Shown here piece after piece: positions 27,449 through 39,497 of a stretch of 64,000 nt of DNA. Position numbers and translations under genes: made by a program. The notes beneath the pieces were generated by a model that made no database searches, was not told where the DNA came from, and worked only from the letters and a program-made list of their open reading frames with translations. The stretch covers positions 124,001-188,000 of the forward strand of contig NC_041783.1 in the NCBI RefSeq assembly GCF_900090045.1. Direction: 5' to 3'. Source of the stretch: Plasmodium malariae. Its lineage: Eukaryota; Apicomplexa; Aconoidasida; Haemosporida; Plasmodiidae. The number at the start of each line of letters is the position of its first letter. The first letter of the stretch is position 1.

Positions 27449-30098
27449 TCTATGCTACTTTAATAATTTTAGTTTTTGACAAATAAAAATTATAACTGTA
27501 ATATAAATTTTTTAAATGATATAAAGAAACTGTTTATATTTTTATTTTTGACAGATTTATTTCTTTTCTTGATTATAATAAATTAAATTTATAGAGATAT
27601 CTCTTATATTTTATTCATAAATGAAAAATAACTTTAACATTGATTTGGTATAGTTTCTATATTTGCTTATTACAAAAAAAAAAAAAAAAATTATTACTAA
27701 AACAGTATTAATAAAAATATATGAAAAATACGTAAAATATTTGAATTATTTATTTAATATTATTGAGATTCTAATTTTTTTTTTATTAATTGTTATAAAG
27801 AAAAAATATAAATAATACAACAGTGATTAGATATCATAAAAGAAATCAAAAATGACTTGATAGGTTATAATGATTTAGAATTTATTTAAAAAAAAGAAAA
27901 ACATGTAGAAGATATAAACTAACATATATTCAATAGCTCATTGCAAAGTTTTTCTTTTTTTTCCGATAGTTGTATTATTATACATGTTATATGTAGCTTT
28001 CCGAATTATAGTTAAAAAATATAGATTATAATGATAGTAAAAATAAAAGAAATATAACATGTAGTTGAAAAAATTATTTTTTATTATATAGAATATTCAT
28101 TTTCATCTATCTAAAAAAAATATATTTTCTTTTATAAACTTTTATATATTAATAAAATAAAATTTATATTTACTCAATAATATATGGATTTACGTATATT
28201 TCTAAAATCCCTAAAAAAAGGAGCGCTGCATTTTTGCGTGATGATTTTACTATACTATAATTTTCATCAAAAGTACAAATAAAATTTATTGTTATTTAAT
28301 AAAAATTTTTAAAATTAATGAATTCTATATTCCTGTTATTTTAAAAAATGAAATTAAACATATATTTACAGAAACATTAATATATTTAAAAAAAAAAAAA
28401 AAATCTTAATAGAATTATTCCATATATATGCCATGTTCATAAAAGGAAATATTTTAATAAAATATAATAATATCTAATATTAAGAAATGGTATATTTATA
28501 TTCATTTTATAAAAATTATTACTAGTAATATTTTTACTTTCCGTTTGAAAAATTATCGATGTATACTATTATAATGTATCGTATGTCCTAAGTATGCATT
28601 CGCAAACAAAACAATGTATGTTTTCCTTTTCTTGCGATACAACTCTTTTTAAAGTACAAATAAAAGTAATAATTAAAACATATATTAATATTATAATTTT
28701 CATTTGATTCAGAAAATCAAAATTAATAAGAGGAATTTATTCAAAAAAAGACTACATAGGGAACTTTATACATAATACTTATTTAAATAAACATCCCAAA
28801 AAAAAAATATAGTAATTTTTTAAATAAATCATATTATATTATTTCTAACATATGAAAAATAAATTAAATATTTATAAATTATATGTAAAAAAATAATTCT
28901 TTTTTACTTATAATTCGTTTAAAAAATTATCTTTATTAATTTAAAAAAAGTGAAAATAGTAATATAGCTACTCATTTGGGGGTTTTTTTAAAAATATTAA
29001 TACATAATAAATTTATAGAAATAAAAAAAGGATAAATTTATAAAAAATAATATCTATACAATATGATATGATGGTAAAATATATGTGTTTATTTTAATCG
29101 CTACTAACGGTAATTTAGTTTTTTACAAAAATATAATTCACGTTTAGAAAATTATGAGAAAAAAAAAAGAAGAATTTCAACATAACTATTAATAACTAAT
29201 TGAGTTTACTCCACGAATTTAATGAACCATATAATAAAAAACGTTTATCGTATATTTATTAATAAATTTTCTATATAGAATATATTTAAAGAACATACGC
29301 AAAACAAAATTAATGTCAAAATAAAATGGAATATAATAATAAAAAATAATTAAACTCCTCATTTTATTCAAATTATTTAAAATGCAGAAGACAGTAAAGA
29401 ATTATTTATTTTCCATATTTTAAGGTATATTATTTTATTATACATTTTTTACTTCATATTTATAATATGCAAAAAAAGCAGCTTTTTAATAAAAAAGACT
29501 TTTACAATAATTATGCTTTATAACACAATTCTTAAAAATATTTTAAGTAATAAAATTAAACTTATTATGTAAAAAATATATATATATCCATCTAACTTAA
29601 TATATTCATTTTGTTTCGTTAAATAGCACATAATATACATTTATTTTTAATTTAAATTTAATAATATATTTTTTAAATTACCTCAACAAATTATCATTTT
29701 TGAACAAAAAAAGATATAAAATTGTAAACAGAACTATTTAGTTAAAATATAAATGATAAAAAAAATTTAATTATTACATGAATTGTCCTATTATATATCC
29801 ATATAAATGGATTTATATCATTCATGAATATCTATATAATTACATAAATATATATGTTATACCATAAAATATGTTTAAACAGAAACAATATATTAAACAT
29901 TTAAAAACATTAAAAAATTCAAATTCATAAAAAACTGAATATATTTTCTTATTATTTTGTATTAAGAAGTTCACTTATAAGTGCTGGCATCTATAGAATT
30001 TAAGGAATTATGATTATGTTTAACAACTGTATAATTAAAAATATTAATTTATACTAAAAACATCCTTATAGAAGTAACCATATTTCGTACTATTTCTT
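27449..30098. other. AT-rich stretch, no supported gene
   Basis: Intergenic-type sequence with homopolymer runs. No open run beyond chance length and no family motif was seen. Confidence 0.6.
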
Positions 30099-31111
30099 TT
30101 ATCTTCTCCTGAACCTTAATTTTTCATATTTTTTAACCTTTTTATTATAATATACAGCAACTGATACAAACGTGACACCCAATATAAAGAAGGGTAAGAA
30201 ATATATTAGCAAACCAAACTTTTATCCCAATATACAAGCTTCAGTTATAACTGTTCCATTAGTTTCGCACAAACGGCAAACAATATCTGATCCCCAAATT
30301 TCATTGTTCTTCCAGAATTCTTTAAACATCTTTAACTTCTTTAGAATAGGTGACAGTATTACATTATTGGCCATCTGTTCTAAATATGTCTTTGTCAAAC
30401 CTAACTTGAACAATAAACTTTCTTTAACTGCAAACACAAGTGATACATCTACTATGATTTATATTAATAATAACAAGAACAATAATGGAGGTAAGGTAAA
30501 TCGTATTGCTAATTTTTTACGAATTATTTTTTTGTAAACCTTATAACTGACTGTCCTATTTTTTTTAACAAAACCTACATAATCAAGTTCTTTGAATATT
30601 TTTTTTTCTATATGGAAATATTTTTTATTTTCAAATATACAAGTTTTATTTTTCGTAGCTTGTTTACTGTCACTACTAGTCATTGATAAATTTCCTTTAG
30701 ATTGTTTGCTTCCATATCACCGTTCCCATTATTAAATATATAATTTTTTTCGAGTATTCCTTTATTTGATACATCTTTCTTTATACTTATAATATTTGAA
30801 TTATTATCTCGATTACATCTTTCTAATAATCTCTAAATTCTTGAATGAAATTTTCCCGCAAGGGCACAGTTCACATTCAAAAATTCATTAAGCGAACTCT
30901 GAAAAATGAAAAATGTAAATATTTATTATTTAAATAAATAATCACTTGAAAAAAAAACAGTATTTATAAAAATAAAACCAGATATTATGTATAATTCAAA
31001 TATCCTTAAATAAGAGTCTCATACCATATCACTGTTCAAATAACATATCCAAGTAAAAATTATAAGCACTGTAATTTTACTAAAGAATAATGGCTTAATT
31101 TTTTGCTCCAT
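30099..31111 (-). pseudogene. fam-l pseudogene
   Basis: This is the clearest fam-l copy. Exon 1 is 31025-31111: MEQKIKPLFFSKITVLII…FTWICYLNSDM, 29 codons with a GTATGA donor. Exon 2 starts after TTTTTCAG at 30898 with SSLNEFLNVN. At residues 49-54 the expected R-x-x-R-L-L reads R-I-stop-R-L-L (TAG 30833-30835), so the first stop sits beside the export motif. A frameshift near 30,690-30,700 precedes MTSSDSKQATKNKTCIFENK, then HIEKKIFKELDYVGFVKKNR, KVYKKIIRKKLAIRFTLPPL, a TAA at 30459-30461 and a second TAA at 30222-30224 after CRLCETNGTVITEACILG. The final segment carries the second membrane helix and the tail NKKVKKYEKLRFRRR, ending at 30099. fam-l proteins are predicted exported and species-specific to P. 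malariae. With three stops and one frameshift this copy is inactive. Confidence 0.9.
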
Positions 31112-34100
31112 TATATAGATTTATAATATTATATTATATTCATTAAACAAATAATTAGTAATAATGTAATATTCACTTAATTATAAAGTACACTATAATT
31201 ATTTATTTAATTTTTTTTTCTTAAAAAAATAATAAAAACATATAATTTTTATTTTTTTTTACAACGGAGACACAAAAAAGTAACCTTAAAAATATATTAT
31301 AAAATTTTAATCATTATATTATTTATAATGAACTACTATGAATTATAATAATATAATTTGATTTCATGATTGAATACTCAAAATATATAAATTAATTATT
31401 TCATATTGGACAGTAAAGAAATAATTTTCAAAACAATGCTTCTAAAAATAAAAAATAGAAAAAAAAACTCATATTTCTAAATATTCCAAAAAATGGAATT
31501 TGTAGAGAACATAGAGAATATAGAGTATGTATTTTTCTATATATTAAAGATAATAACTCTTTATCTTTAGGATGTTTTCTAATTAATAATTCTAATTTTT
31601 TACAAATTATATTTTTTAAAAACATGTTATTTCTAGTAATTTATTATTTATTATAACAATACAATAATAGTAATGATGAAATGTCAATAAAATATTTGGT
31701 ACAACATTTTGCATTTTTTCTTATGCTTGCATTAATTACTATGTAAATATATTTTTTCATTTATACTTTATAATATATTTAAAAAATCATATTAATAATA
31801 TATTACTTAATATATGGAAAATTGTATTATTATAGGCAAATAATGAATGACCATTTATTTTAGTAATATAATTGTTCAAAATTCTAATTTTTAATTTGTG
31901 TGTTATTTACACTATAATTTCTAAAAATAAATTTTGCAAATTTAGCGACCTAATTCTTTTTCACTTTTTTAATTATATATATTTAGAAATCATGTAATAA
32001 AAAAGAATGGAATCATATAGTATATTTTATTTAATATATAACATCATTATAGTCTTGTTCAACAATCAAATTGTTTAATTCTATCAATAATAAAAATACA
32101 TATCCCTTTTTGTTATCACTTTATTTCATCATAATTGTTTAAGTAATTTTTTTAAAGTAAAACTTAATCAATAGTTACATAAACATACTAATGAAATGAA
32201 AAAAAAATGATATACTTTAACTTATTCCTCATACATTATAACATACAAAATTAATAATATTGTACGTAGAATTACTACTTAAAATTAAAATTACATAAAT
32301 CTATATTTCACTTCTTACGAATAATATAAACTATAAATGAAAACTAGTTTATATACATATATATATTACCGAGAAAAAATTGTAATTTCATAAAATATCA
32401 TAATATATTGTATTAACAAAAAAGAAAAAAAAAGAAATTGTTTTATTAATATTTTTATTAGAATATTTTTGCTCTTCATACAAAACTGTCCATATATATT
32501 ATTTTCATATATTTTATATCCTAATATTCTTTTACAAAGAAATAAATGTGCATGCGTTATAACATTTAGGAAACAATGCTTTTTAAATGTATATAAATGT
32601 TATAACTAAAATATTTATTCATGTTATATTATAATTTTCATTTGAAACTCTAAAAAAGAAAGTTTAATACTTGATTGTTAGTAGTAAAACAGTTGCACGG
32701 TAAACTAATACATTACACTTATTCATTTAAATTCTTAACAATAAAATATAGTAATTTTTTAAATAGAATTATTTAAAACATGTATAACAAAAAAAACAAT
32801 CCTATTTTTTGACAAATTATATGTAAAAATTTAATACTTATCTTTTAATTTTTATTTATTTAGAAATTCAGCTTTATAAATATAAATGAATTAGTAAAGA
32901 TCAATATAACTATATTTATTTTTATACATCTTCAAAATAATATGAAACCTCTTTTTTAATATCATTATAAATATAAAAATTAGTGATAACACATAAATAA
33001 ATACAAGAACATTATTATATATTTATAGAAACTTATATTAATCTTATTGTTCCTTATGATAATATATATTTTCGCAGACACATGACATATTGTTAAAAAT
33101 AGACTACTATAAAAAAAAAACAAGGAAAAAAAAATATGATAAATTCAAATATAATATATTATAAAAATGTTAAAAACTCATATCATTAATATAATCATTT
33201 AATAATATATAAATTAAAAACAATGTATATTATATATATTCTTAAATTTCCAATATAATACATGCTTAAGTAATTTTCCAAAAATAAATTTACGACATGA
33301 TTAGGCATAATAAAAAAATTATAAGTAGTTATAATTCTTCAGTTGTACAAATTTAGAATACCTAAGTTTTTAAACAGTTATAAACAATCATTATATAACA
33401 AGAATATTATTTTATTCTGTATTTATAACTTCAAATATATGTTATACAAAAAAAATATAAAGTATATTTAAAAGGCTTTCTAAAAAAAATATGTTTTATA
33501 ATGTATTTACCATAAATATTGTGTTTTAAAATAAATATTAACTTTGCTATGAAGTTTAAAAAAGTAATAAAATATATTTGTACAACAAAAAGAATTCAGT
33601 ACATTTCATCTTGTAATAAACAAAACTTTTATTTTTAATTTTAAGGAAATAACGCAATTTTTTGTTTTCATAGCACATAATCATTTAAAATACGTACAGG
33701 AAAAAAAATAATTAAGATTATTTTTATAGCAAAATATATAAAATAACACCCGATATCAATAAAATTATACAAACAATGCTTTTTTATATTAATTTTAATG
33801 AACATATATATAAATTCCAAAAAAAAGTTTCATTTAATAATGAAATATATATATGAATTATAACATTCTGTTATTCTGAGAAAATATTTTGAAATACAAA
33901 ATGTACAACATCAAAATATTCATTCTAACAAAAACTCTAAAAAATTCATATATTTACTTTTAAGGAACTAAAAAGCGTTTCCTATGATTATAAATTTGTG
34001 GAATATAAACAATTATAGTTATGTATGTTATTGGGGTATATCACTTGGGATATTATAGGTTTTAATTCCTACAAAATACTATGAAAATGATATTCCGTAT

Positions 34101-34329
34101 TATGCATTTCACATTTTTTATTTGTTATCATTATATATTTTAGAATCTTTCTGAAAAGATAACTTATCATTAGTATAAATATAAATAATCCAATAGAGAA
34201 TATATCAGGAAAATTCAATTAAAATGTATTTTTATGAGTATAAAATATACAACCTAAATTTATTAGATATAACGGTAGTATTCTATGTAATATATGGAAA
34301 TTATACAAAGCACAATACACACATTTTTA
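31112..34329. other. AT-rich stretch, no supported gene
   Basis: A 65-codon open frame on the minus strand at 31428-31625 (MFLKNIICKKLELLIRKHPK…) looks slightly protein-like, but it is within chance length for this composition and has no signal, motif or partner exon. Nothing else was seen. Confidence 0.45.
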
Positions 34330-34919
34330 CTTTTATACATTTCCTCAAAAACTTAAAATCATCATGCTTCATACCTCTCTCTTACTTTATATAATTTATA
34401 TTCTTGAATAAACATTTACCAAAATATGTGCATCCTCAGCCGTAAAAAAATGATTTATTTTCCTAATTTGTTCATAGCTTTTTGAATTCATTGATGAACT
34501 ACCATCTGAAAGGCTATTGTATGCGTTGTCCACATTTTCATTATAAGATGTATCTCTTTTTTTTTTTTGCCCATTCTTTTATTTTTCATCTTATCTGTTA
34601 CTCATACATTATTTGAACGTCTTTCCTGAATATGTTTTGCTATCATTCAATAAATTTTTTACCTAGTGTTATATCAACAATGTTCTGCTCAAACAAATAC
34701 CTATTAAAAGTATTCTAAAATAACAGTGTATATATTTAAGATTTAAAAGAATAAAAACTTCATGGTTAAAAAACAGTATTATTACAAATGAATAATAAAT
34801 AATATAAATATCCTAAAATTATATTATCATGCCACACAATCGATAAAAGTAAATATCCGAGGTGAAAGGGAAAATATATCAATTTTAATAAAAAAGAGTA
34901 ACATAATTTTTTGTTTCAT
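34330..34919 (-). pseudogene. Decayed two-exon exported-protein gene, family uncertain
   Basis: Exon 1 is 34833-34919: MKQKIMLLFFIKIDIFSL…FIDCV, exactly 29 codons, like its neighbours. The junction reads GTG|GCATGA, a GC where the paralogues have a GT donor. Exon 2 begins after TTTTAG at 34714 with NTFNRYLFEQNIVDITL. RYLFE (residues 34-38) fits R-x-L-x-E, although it lies closer to the signal than in the other copies. After two adjacent stops there is a readable stretch, NAYNSLSDGSSSMNSKSYEQ and IRKINHFFTAEDAHILVNVY, before more stops. The second stretch faintly resembles the start of a PHIST-type helical domain, but I cannot confirm that. The 3' end is approximate. Confidence 0.55.
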
Positions 34920-37900
34920 CCTTCAAATTTTTATTATTGTAATATTTTGAGTTAGGAAAAAATTAACAACAATGTAATAATTTTTAATGACAAATAATTC
35001 TACTTTTTTTTTTATTATATTTTTGTAAAAACGTAATAATATTTATATAACTGTAATGTATTTTACAATAAAGAAAAAGTAAAATAAATTTAAAAATATA
35101 TTATTAAATTATTATAATGTTATATATAAAAACCAAACAATATTTAAAATAAAATAACATGAATTCACTCATAAATATCCCCAATATATAATTTAATTAA
35201 TTGATATAGTTCCCTATTTAAATATTTTTTCTATCAATTTTTTTCAAAAAAAAATAAGTAAAAAGAAATAATATATAATTTTTTAATATTGCAAAATATT
35301 CAGTTTATTTAAAAAACATAATACACATAACGGATATAATGTGCTGCACTATATATTAAGAGAATTATGGTTAGTTTTGATGTTGTATTTTTATAAATAA
35401 CTCTAATTTTATAAAAATATTTTGAAAAAACATCTATTATTAATAAAAGGTATTAATCATTTTAATAATGTATTAATGTTAATTATTAATAAAAAAAAAT
35501 ATGTTATACATTTTATTTCGTTATATTTACTTCTAAATTTTGCATGCTTTTTATATTGTTATATATTTAAAAAAACAAATTTATGAGATAACACCTATTA
35601 TATACAAAATACTATAGTAAGATTTAACATAAAATATATTTTTTATTTTTCTATCACATTTCTGAAAATTAAAATTATTAATAAATCTTAATTTATACAA
35701 TTATTCTCGAATGAAAATTTTCCAAAATTCTGCCATTTAATATATTATTTTAATTACTTTTATAAAATAGATATTTTTAAAAGAAATATTTATAAAATAA
35801 AAAAAAAAGATAGAAAGATTTTGCTTTATATATATTTAAAAAATAAATTTATTTCTTTCCATGTTCCATTAGATATTTTAATAAATTATATTTTACTTTA
35901 TGTTTCCCCATATTCTCATACTATTATAGTCTTTATACATAATATTTACAGCATTATAATTAATATAATAAAATAAAACAATTTAAATAATAAATATTTT
36001 AAAATATAATAGATTATTTTTATATATATTTCTCCACATATCTTTATTAATCAAAATATATCTAACAGAAATATGATAACATGAAAGCAATTAAAATTCA
36101 AAAAATGGTAGAACAAAAAATTTGTTAACATGTAAATTCAAAAATTAAAAATAATCCAAAAGAAAATTCTTTAGTACAATAGATATGTAAAGAATAACCA
36201 TAATAATTAAATTATTTAAGTGAAGTAATTATTTACACAAATTTATTATTTATATATATATATATATATATATTTCTTAATTTACTGATTATTTTCTATC
36301 CCCTATATACTTTGTTTCAAATGAAGAATTAATATTAATGAAAATACATTTAAATTACTGTAAAATAACGTATGTTTTTGTTAACACGTTTAAAATGTTC
36401 TGTAACTTCATTTATTGATACATTCATAAAAAAATATCATAAAATAATATATTAACTTTTTCAACTTAAATGGTAAAACAATATTTATTAATAGTGTTAT
36501 AACTATATATTATATGGTTATCAAATAAAGAAAAAAAACAAAAAATAAATTACATATTTTTTATGTATTTATAAGAATATATCTATGAATAATTACAACA
36601 TTATTACAAAGTTTCAATATTTTTTTTATTACATAATGTAGTGTGTTATCCCATTTTTAAGGAAGTTTTATATGATTTACTATTACCAATTTATAAGTTA
36701 TTTTACTTTTTTTTGAACATGCATTTAATTAATTCTTCTATAAGTATATCCAAATAATTTTTGATTTCTTTAGTAAGTGGATATATTTATTAATATATTT
36801 GAATATGCACTTTATTAATTAAAATTTAGTCTAGAAGAAATCATTAACATAAAAATGTTATAATAATTATATACAAAATAAATAAATAAATATATATATA
36901 TATATATAATATACATAAAATTGATTCTACACACAGTATATTTTAATGTTTAATATTAATAAAAAGTAAAAAAATATAATTTATATATTTTATTTAAATT
37001 TTTTTTATCGTGATTATAAATTTTATAATACCATATTCTCCATTTCTTGTATGCTCTATTTGTAGCTCGTAAACCAATATATAAATAATAAAAATATATA
37101 TATACACTTAATACCACCAAACCGAGATTATCATTGTATATATGCCAATAAATAAAATATATGCTAAGCATAACTTTTACTTCTACATGAATTTATACAG
37201 AATAAAATTTTTTATATTATGGATAATCATCTAATGTACTAAAATTTATATTGTATGGAAAATGTTATATTTATTTTTTTTTAATTAAAGATATTATATA
37301 CTACCATGAACTTATTCAATCCTATAATAACGCAATAAATTAATAAAAAAAATAATATGCTTATAAATAAGGCACAACTAACGTCGATTTATGTTTATAA
37401 TTTTTATTATATTAAAAAAAAGAACATTACTAATATCAAAATATTGCTCTTATTTAACATTTATTTTTCATTATTTAAAACACATTTAAAACCCTATTAG
37501 GCAATAATCAACACATTTACAGAAAAATCTTCATAATAGAACAAATGTAAAAATAATTATTTATGAGTATTTGTGCAATAATACAAAATAAAATTATTTA
37601 TTTTCTTTCCCCTCAAGGTTATTTCAACCTTTAAATATATATAATACATTATTAAAAAATAATTAGTACCAAACTAAAAGAAGGATCTCTGAAGAATAAA
37701 TATTAACAACTTATTATTATTAATTTATTATTACACACACTTTCTTTAACAAAAAAAAGTAAATATAGATCAAAATTATATATTTATAACATTTTATTAT
37801 AATTTATATTTTTGTTGCTCTTATAAATATTTATTAAAAACATATTTGCAGTAAGTATTAAGTGTGCGTGTTACTTACTTAGATACAAAAATTTTAAGTT

Positions 37901-39152
37901 ATTAAAATTAATAAATAACTATAAACAATTCCTTCCTAAAAGGGAATAGAATTCTACAATATATTTATAACTTCATATATAAATCATTCATATGTTAAAA
38001 AACATATTTAAAACGTTCTTGTTGTAAATACGTACAGTAAAACATTTATAATAATACTATTTATGAATGTTAATTAAATTTGATTTTTACAAAAACAAAA
38101 AAAAATACACTGTTTCCTTTTTGTTATTTACAAAAAAATAAATCTACAAATGGTTGAAAACAAATCAAGCACTTATTTTAAATCAAGGTATAATCGTTGT
38201 AGACAAAAAAAAAATAAATTTGTTAAAATGATAACAAATTAAGCGAAGATCTAAAATTGAATAATAACATTTTATCCATTAATGTATAGGAAAATCGGAA
38301 ATATACATTTTTATACAAATATTATTAATAATACAAATTTTTTATATACTAATATACTTAAATATACATACATATATTATTCCAAATCATATAAAATAAT
38401 AATTTGCTAAATAATTTTACAATTAGCGTGAAGTATTATATTCCTAGTTTTTATTATATTTTTTAAAACATATAAATATCTTATATATGAGTTATTAATA
38501 GTACTATTATAATTTAATAATAAATTCTAATCAAAGAACAATTACTACTAATAAATATATGTGAAATATTAATTGATATTATAAAAAAATTACATAGTAT
38601 ATCATAGACTGTCTCAATTTTCTACTTGTATAATAGGCACTTGTATACTCAATATTTTTATCCTATTAAACTGACTATAAAAAATTGAGAAGTTCTATTA
38701 ATATAGGTAATCAAATAAATTTTAGCTTATTTTTAAAAGAGAATTATTAATAAACTGTTATTTAAATATATTATTTCTTAGTGCACATAGGAAAAAAAAT
38801 ATTTTTTTTTAAGAAACATTTAAATGCTTGCAAAAAATTTTTTGTTAAATTTTCTGTATGATACTTTAAAAAATTCTCCTTTGACTAAAGTACACGATGA
38901 GTTGTATATTTAAGTCAAAGAACAAGTTAAATTTATAAAAATTTATTTATTATAATTCTTAAAATTACCTCGCAAAGACGAAACTATTGACCTTATTATG
39001 AAAATAACAAATATAAAGAAATTATATAGTATGAATCGCCGATTAACATAAAAATTATTGTTTTCATCACGAATAATATATATATTGTTAATTAGAGAAT
39101 TTATTTTGTTCTCATCAAAAAAAAATATGTCTATAATATTATTAATAAACTT
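34920..39152. other. AT-rich stretch, scattered protein-like scraps
   Basis: No supported gene. Scraps on the minus strand at 36713-36790 (YPLTKEIKNYLDILIEELIK, ending TAA) and 36956-37171 (71 open codons with LRATNRAYKKWRIWYYKI) could be tails of decayed family genes. Each is short and isolated. A 222-bp minus-strand open frame at 38943-39164 slightly overlaps the plus-strand frame that follows. Confidence 0.4.
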
Positions 39153-39497
39153 ATGGATTTGCATTTTAATGTTAATGATTTATTCAATGTATATGGCTCG
39201 TCTTATAATTTTATTTATAATAAATTTAAAAGGTTGAAAGAAAAAATAGAAAAAACATTTTTTTGTAATTATTTTAAAATTTCTATTACATTATATTTTA
39301 ATATTTCTTCAGTAGTAATAAATGCCAATACTATATTGATTACTTTAGCGGTATTAATAAATTATATAACAGCAATATATAAAACTGTTCTATTTATCAT
39401 TAAGATGGTCATTATTCGTGTACATGACGAAATCACTTCAAATACTACACAAAGTGTAATCTTTGATGTTGATATAAAAGTTAAATTACAAAGATAA
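39153..39497 (+). CDS. Unrecognised 114-residue open frame, possible exon or remnant
   Basis: The frame runs from ATG 39153 to TAA 39495-39497. The predicted protein has a basic N-terminal third (NFIYNKFKRLKEKIEKTFF), a long hydrophobic middle (roughly residues 50-90, including NTILITLAVLINYITAIY) and a polar end. At about one stop per ten codons, 114 open codons are unlikely but not impossible by chance in 64 kb. There is no signal sequence, PEXEL or clear splice partner. The Lys-rich block before a membrane region is reminiscent of the second exons of nearby exported proteins. I do not recognise it. It could be a surviving exon of a decayed gene or a chance frame. Confidence 0.3.
   Translation: MDLHFNVNDLFNVYGSSYNFIYNKFKRLKEKIEKTFFCNYFKISITLYFNISSVVINANTILITLAVLINYITAIYKTVLFIIKMVIIRVHDEITSNTTQSVIFDVDIKVKLQR

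Noticed and set aside
30172..30537. 121-codon plus-strand frame
   Set aside because: It lies wholly across fam-l exon 2, and fam-l motifs (CRLC, CILG, KKVKKYEKLRFRRR) are all on the minus strand.
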